This document shows positions 62,066 through 64,000 of a stretch of DNA of 64,000 nt, in pieces. The notes under the pieces were generated by a model. That model saw only the letters and a program-made list of their open reading frames with translations, made no database searches and had not been told where the DNA came from. Position 1 is the stretch's first letter, and each line of letters starts with the position of its first letter. Position numbers and translations under genes: made by a program. The stretch is from Tetrahymena elliotti 4EA (lineage: Eukaryota > Ciliophora > Oligohymenophorea > Hymenostomatida > Tetrahymenidae), in NCBI GenBank assembly GCA_000231825.2, contig AFXF02001633.1, positions 62,001-126,000 of the forward strand, written 5' to 3'.

Positions 62066-63549
62066 TTGTCTAAAGTTAAGTTTTTGCTTTCTAGAAGAAA
62101 GTAGACCAATAAGTGTGACAAAATAATATTAATTTGATTTATTATTTTTTGAATGCAGCTGAACTTATTTTGATCACCATCAATTGTTCCTTACTAATAT
62201 ATTCGATTTATTTTCTGTAATGCTATTTGCATCAATATCTTTCCAATCATGATACATCCATGTTAATTTTTTAAAAAAATTTATTCAGTGTTTATGAAGC
62301 TTAATGTGATATATGACATTTAAAATTAATTAATCGTGTATTATAATTGACTATTTTAATTATCAATTACTTAATCTTTGATAATAAGATTACATCCTAT
62401 ATTTTATTTGCCATACTTTGAATGCTGATCTCAAGCAATTTAAAATTTCAGTAAGTCAATAGTAGGCTTTAATTTCTTTATTAAACTTAGTATTAATACA
62501 TTTTCAACTCTGAAATAGCATCTTCTTATAAACATACAGCATAAGCTAAAGAACATGCTCTTAAATACTTATTTAAATTTATCTATTTGATTATGTTTAT
62601 TCATATTGAATATGAGATTACATTTATTTATGTAAAACATTTAAGTTTTAATTTTTTTTCTCGTAATATGCAATTAAATTTTAGAATAGTTTTGAATAGT
62701 GTTTATAGTATTTAAATTACTAAAAATAAAATTATATATAAATTTTAATAATCAAATTATTTACACCTTTAAAATTACAATTATTGAATGTTACTCTTTT
62801 TCTCTTCTTATCTCTGGACTTTTTATATTAAATTAACTTCTTAGTGAGTTAAAAATTATATTTTCACTAAATAAGTAATAAACAAGATAAAATCTAGACT
62901 AATTTTTAATGGAACAATTTTTTCAATTCATAATTTTATGGCTGAATTATCTTTAATTATATTGTTTTAATAGACATCTTACACTTTCTTTATTCTATTC
63001 AAAAATATTATTTTATTGATATCGATATTTCTTTTTTCAAAAAAAATCTCTTGAATATTTTATTTGCTAGACTATAATCAAAAAGAATCATAAATTCTTC
63101 AGCCAGATAAAACCCATTCTTTTTTAAAATATTATGTAAGTTTGATAGAAAAAGCAAAAAATTTTCAATTTTAAAAAATCCTGACAAAAATAGATGATCA
63201 AAAAAAGACAATCCTTCAAACAAAATCCTTCATTATATTTACTTATTAAAAAAGAAAAATTTAAAAACAATCCTTTTTTGTAAAATTTATTGATTATTAT
63301 TTTTTTATTAATCCAAAATCAAATTATAAAATAAAAATATGAATCAATAATTGAATATTTGGAAATTTGTTTATTGTTTAATTTAATTTTTATTTGTTAA
63401 TTTGTTTCTATTTTTTTATTATTTATTATTAATTATTTATTTTTTTTTGAATTTTTAAATTTTAAATTTTCTTTTATTCATGTTGTGATCTAGCTCAGTT
63501 AACTTAGGTAAATTAGGTCTATCTATATTTTAAAAAATACTTTTTATAT

Positions 63550-64000
63550 ATGAGAAGAAAGAGAATTTAAGCAGTTAATGCTTTGGATGTCTTAAAGATG
63601 CTAAAGGAGTAGACTTAAGGGACGTCTTATGATTAAGGTGAGAAATTTACATTTGTTAATTTATTTGTATATTGGGTAGGTAATATTTAAATTCTTATGC
63701 ACTGCTAGCCCATTTTTAATATTTCTCATTATTTTTAGGGGGTTAAAAAACTTTCCTCAGGATTAAAAAACTTATTTTTTGTTGTTTAGCCAAAAAATTG
63801 TAAAATGCTAAAAAAACGCTGCGCTCCAACTACTACTCCCTTTTCCTTTAAGGTTTTGGTATTATTGTATTATTTTTTGGTTTATTTTCTTTTTTTTACT
63901 CTTGTTTTTAAGATTTATGTATTTAATTAGTTTTAATTAATTATGAGATCAGACAGCACTAATTTAGATTTTTAATGAAAGAAGGAAATAGCGTTGAAAT
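63550..64000 (+). CDS. 5' part of a gene running off the window
   Basis: ATG 63550 opens MRRKRIQAVNALDVLKMLKE then QTQGTSYDQ, with Gln codons TAA and TAG. The frame then meets donor AAG|GTGAGA at 63638. An acceptor TTTTTAG at 63738 restores an open frame (phase 1) that reads IKKLIFCCLAKKLQNAKKTL, then GFGIIVLFFGLFSFFYSCF, a likely membrane segment. It stays open without TGA to the end of the window. A further intron between about 63850 and 63915 is possible. Only the N-terminal portion is visible, so no family can be named. Confidence 0.5.

Larger units (their letters stand above)
51706..63549. other. Long gene-poor region with coding relics
   Basis: Nearly 12 kb without a supported complete gene. 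It contains short coding-like fragments (listed separately), two small tandem duplications and microsatellites (GATA near 51930). No RNA gene or intact mobile element is recognised. Confidence 0.45.

Overview
The window reads as ciliate nuclear DNA, most likely Tetrahymena or a close oligohymenophorean relative. It is extremely AT-rich, and under the standard code no real gene stays open. Reading TAA and TAG as glutamine, with TGA as the only stop, gives long protein frames with recognisable families. Every complete gene model ends in TGA, and the introns are GT-AG, mostly 50-130 nt and very AT-rich. Short standard-code ORFs are therefore mostly shadows or fragments. I reconstructed the exon models by hand from frame, phase and family motifs.

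Left part (1-19 kb): a minus-strand gene of unknown function (348-3775) faces a Gln/Asn/Ser-rich gene (4393-6507). A degenerate tandem array of about 270-bp units follows (7.27-9.66 kb), each with a tRNA-like core. Then come a small possible gene (10017-10319), a DHHC palmitoyltransferase (10875-12907, minus) and a large coiled-coil Gln-rich protein (15159 to about 18629).

Middle (20-45 kb): this is the gene-rich core. It holds an E2 ubiquitin-conjugating enzyme with an apparent N-myristoylation start (20119-21693, minus), an INO80-complex Ies2/INO80B-like protein (23659-25307), a mitochondrial long-chain polyprenyl diphosphate synthase (25932-27822, minus) and an ER-lumenal PDI-like protein without CxxC ending in KQEL (28383-30418). 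These are followed by a CK1-like pseudokinase (31597-33848, minus), an unknown protein (35914-37205, minus), a large probably helical-repeat protein with a 1.0-kb intron (38245-42339) and a small acidic protein (44050-44565).

Right part (45-64 kb): gene-poor. It contains one clear gene, a poly-Gln protein (49270-51705, minus), and the start of a gene running off the end (63550 onward). The rest is AT-rich DNA with short coding-like fragments, one with frameshifts and a still visible intron, which I read as gene relics. A near-match to the Tetrahymena chromosome breakage sequence (48478-48492) lies about 140 bp from a G-quadruplex-type run (48630-48649).

The genes do not form an operon or pathway. 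They are ordinary, mostly single-copy-looking housekeeping genes in divergent and convergent pairs. I found no rRNA, intact tRNA, CRISPR array or complete transposon. I cannot decide from the sequence alone whether this is macronuclear or micronuclear DNA.
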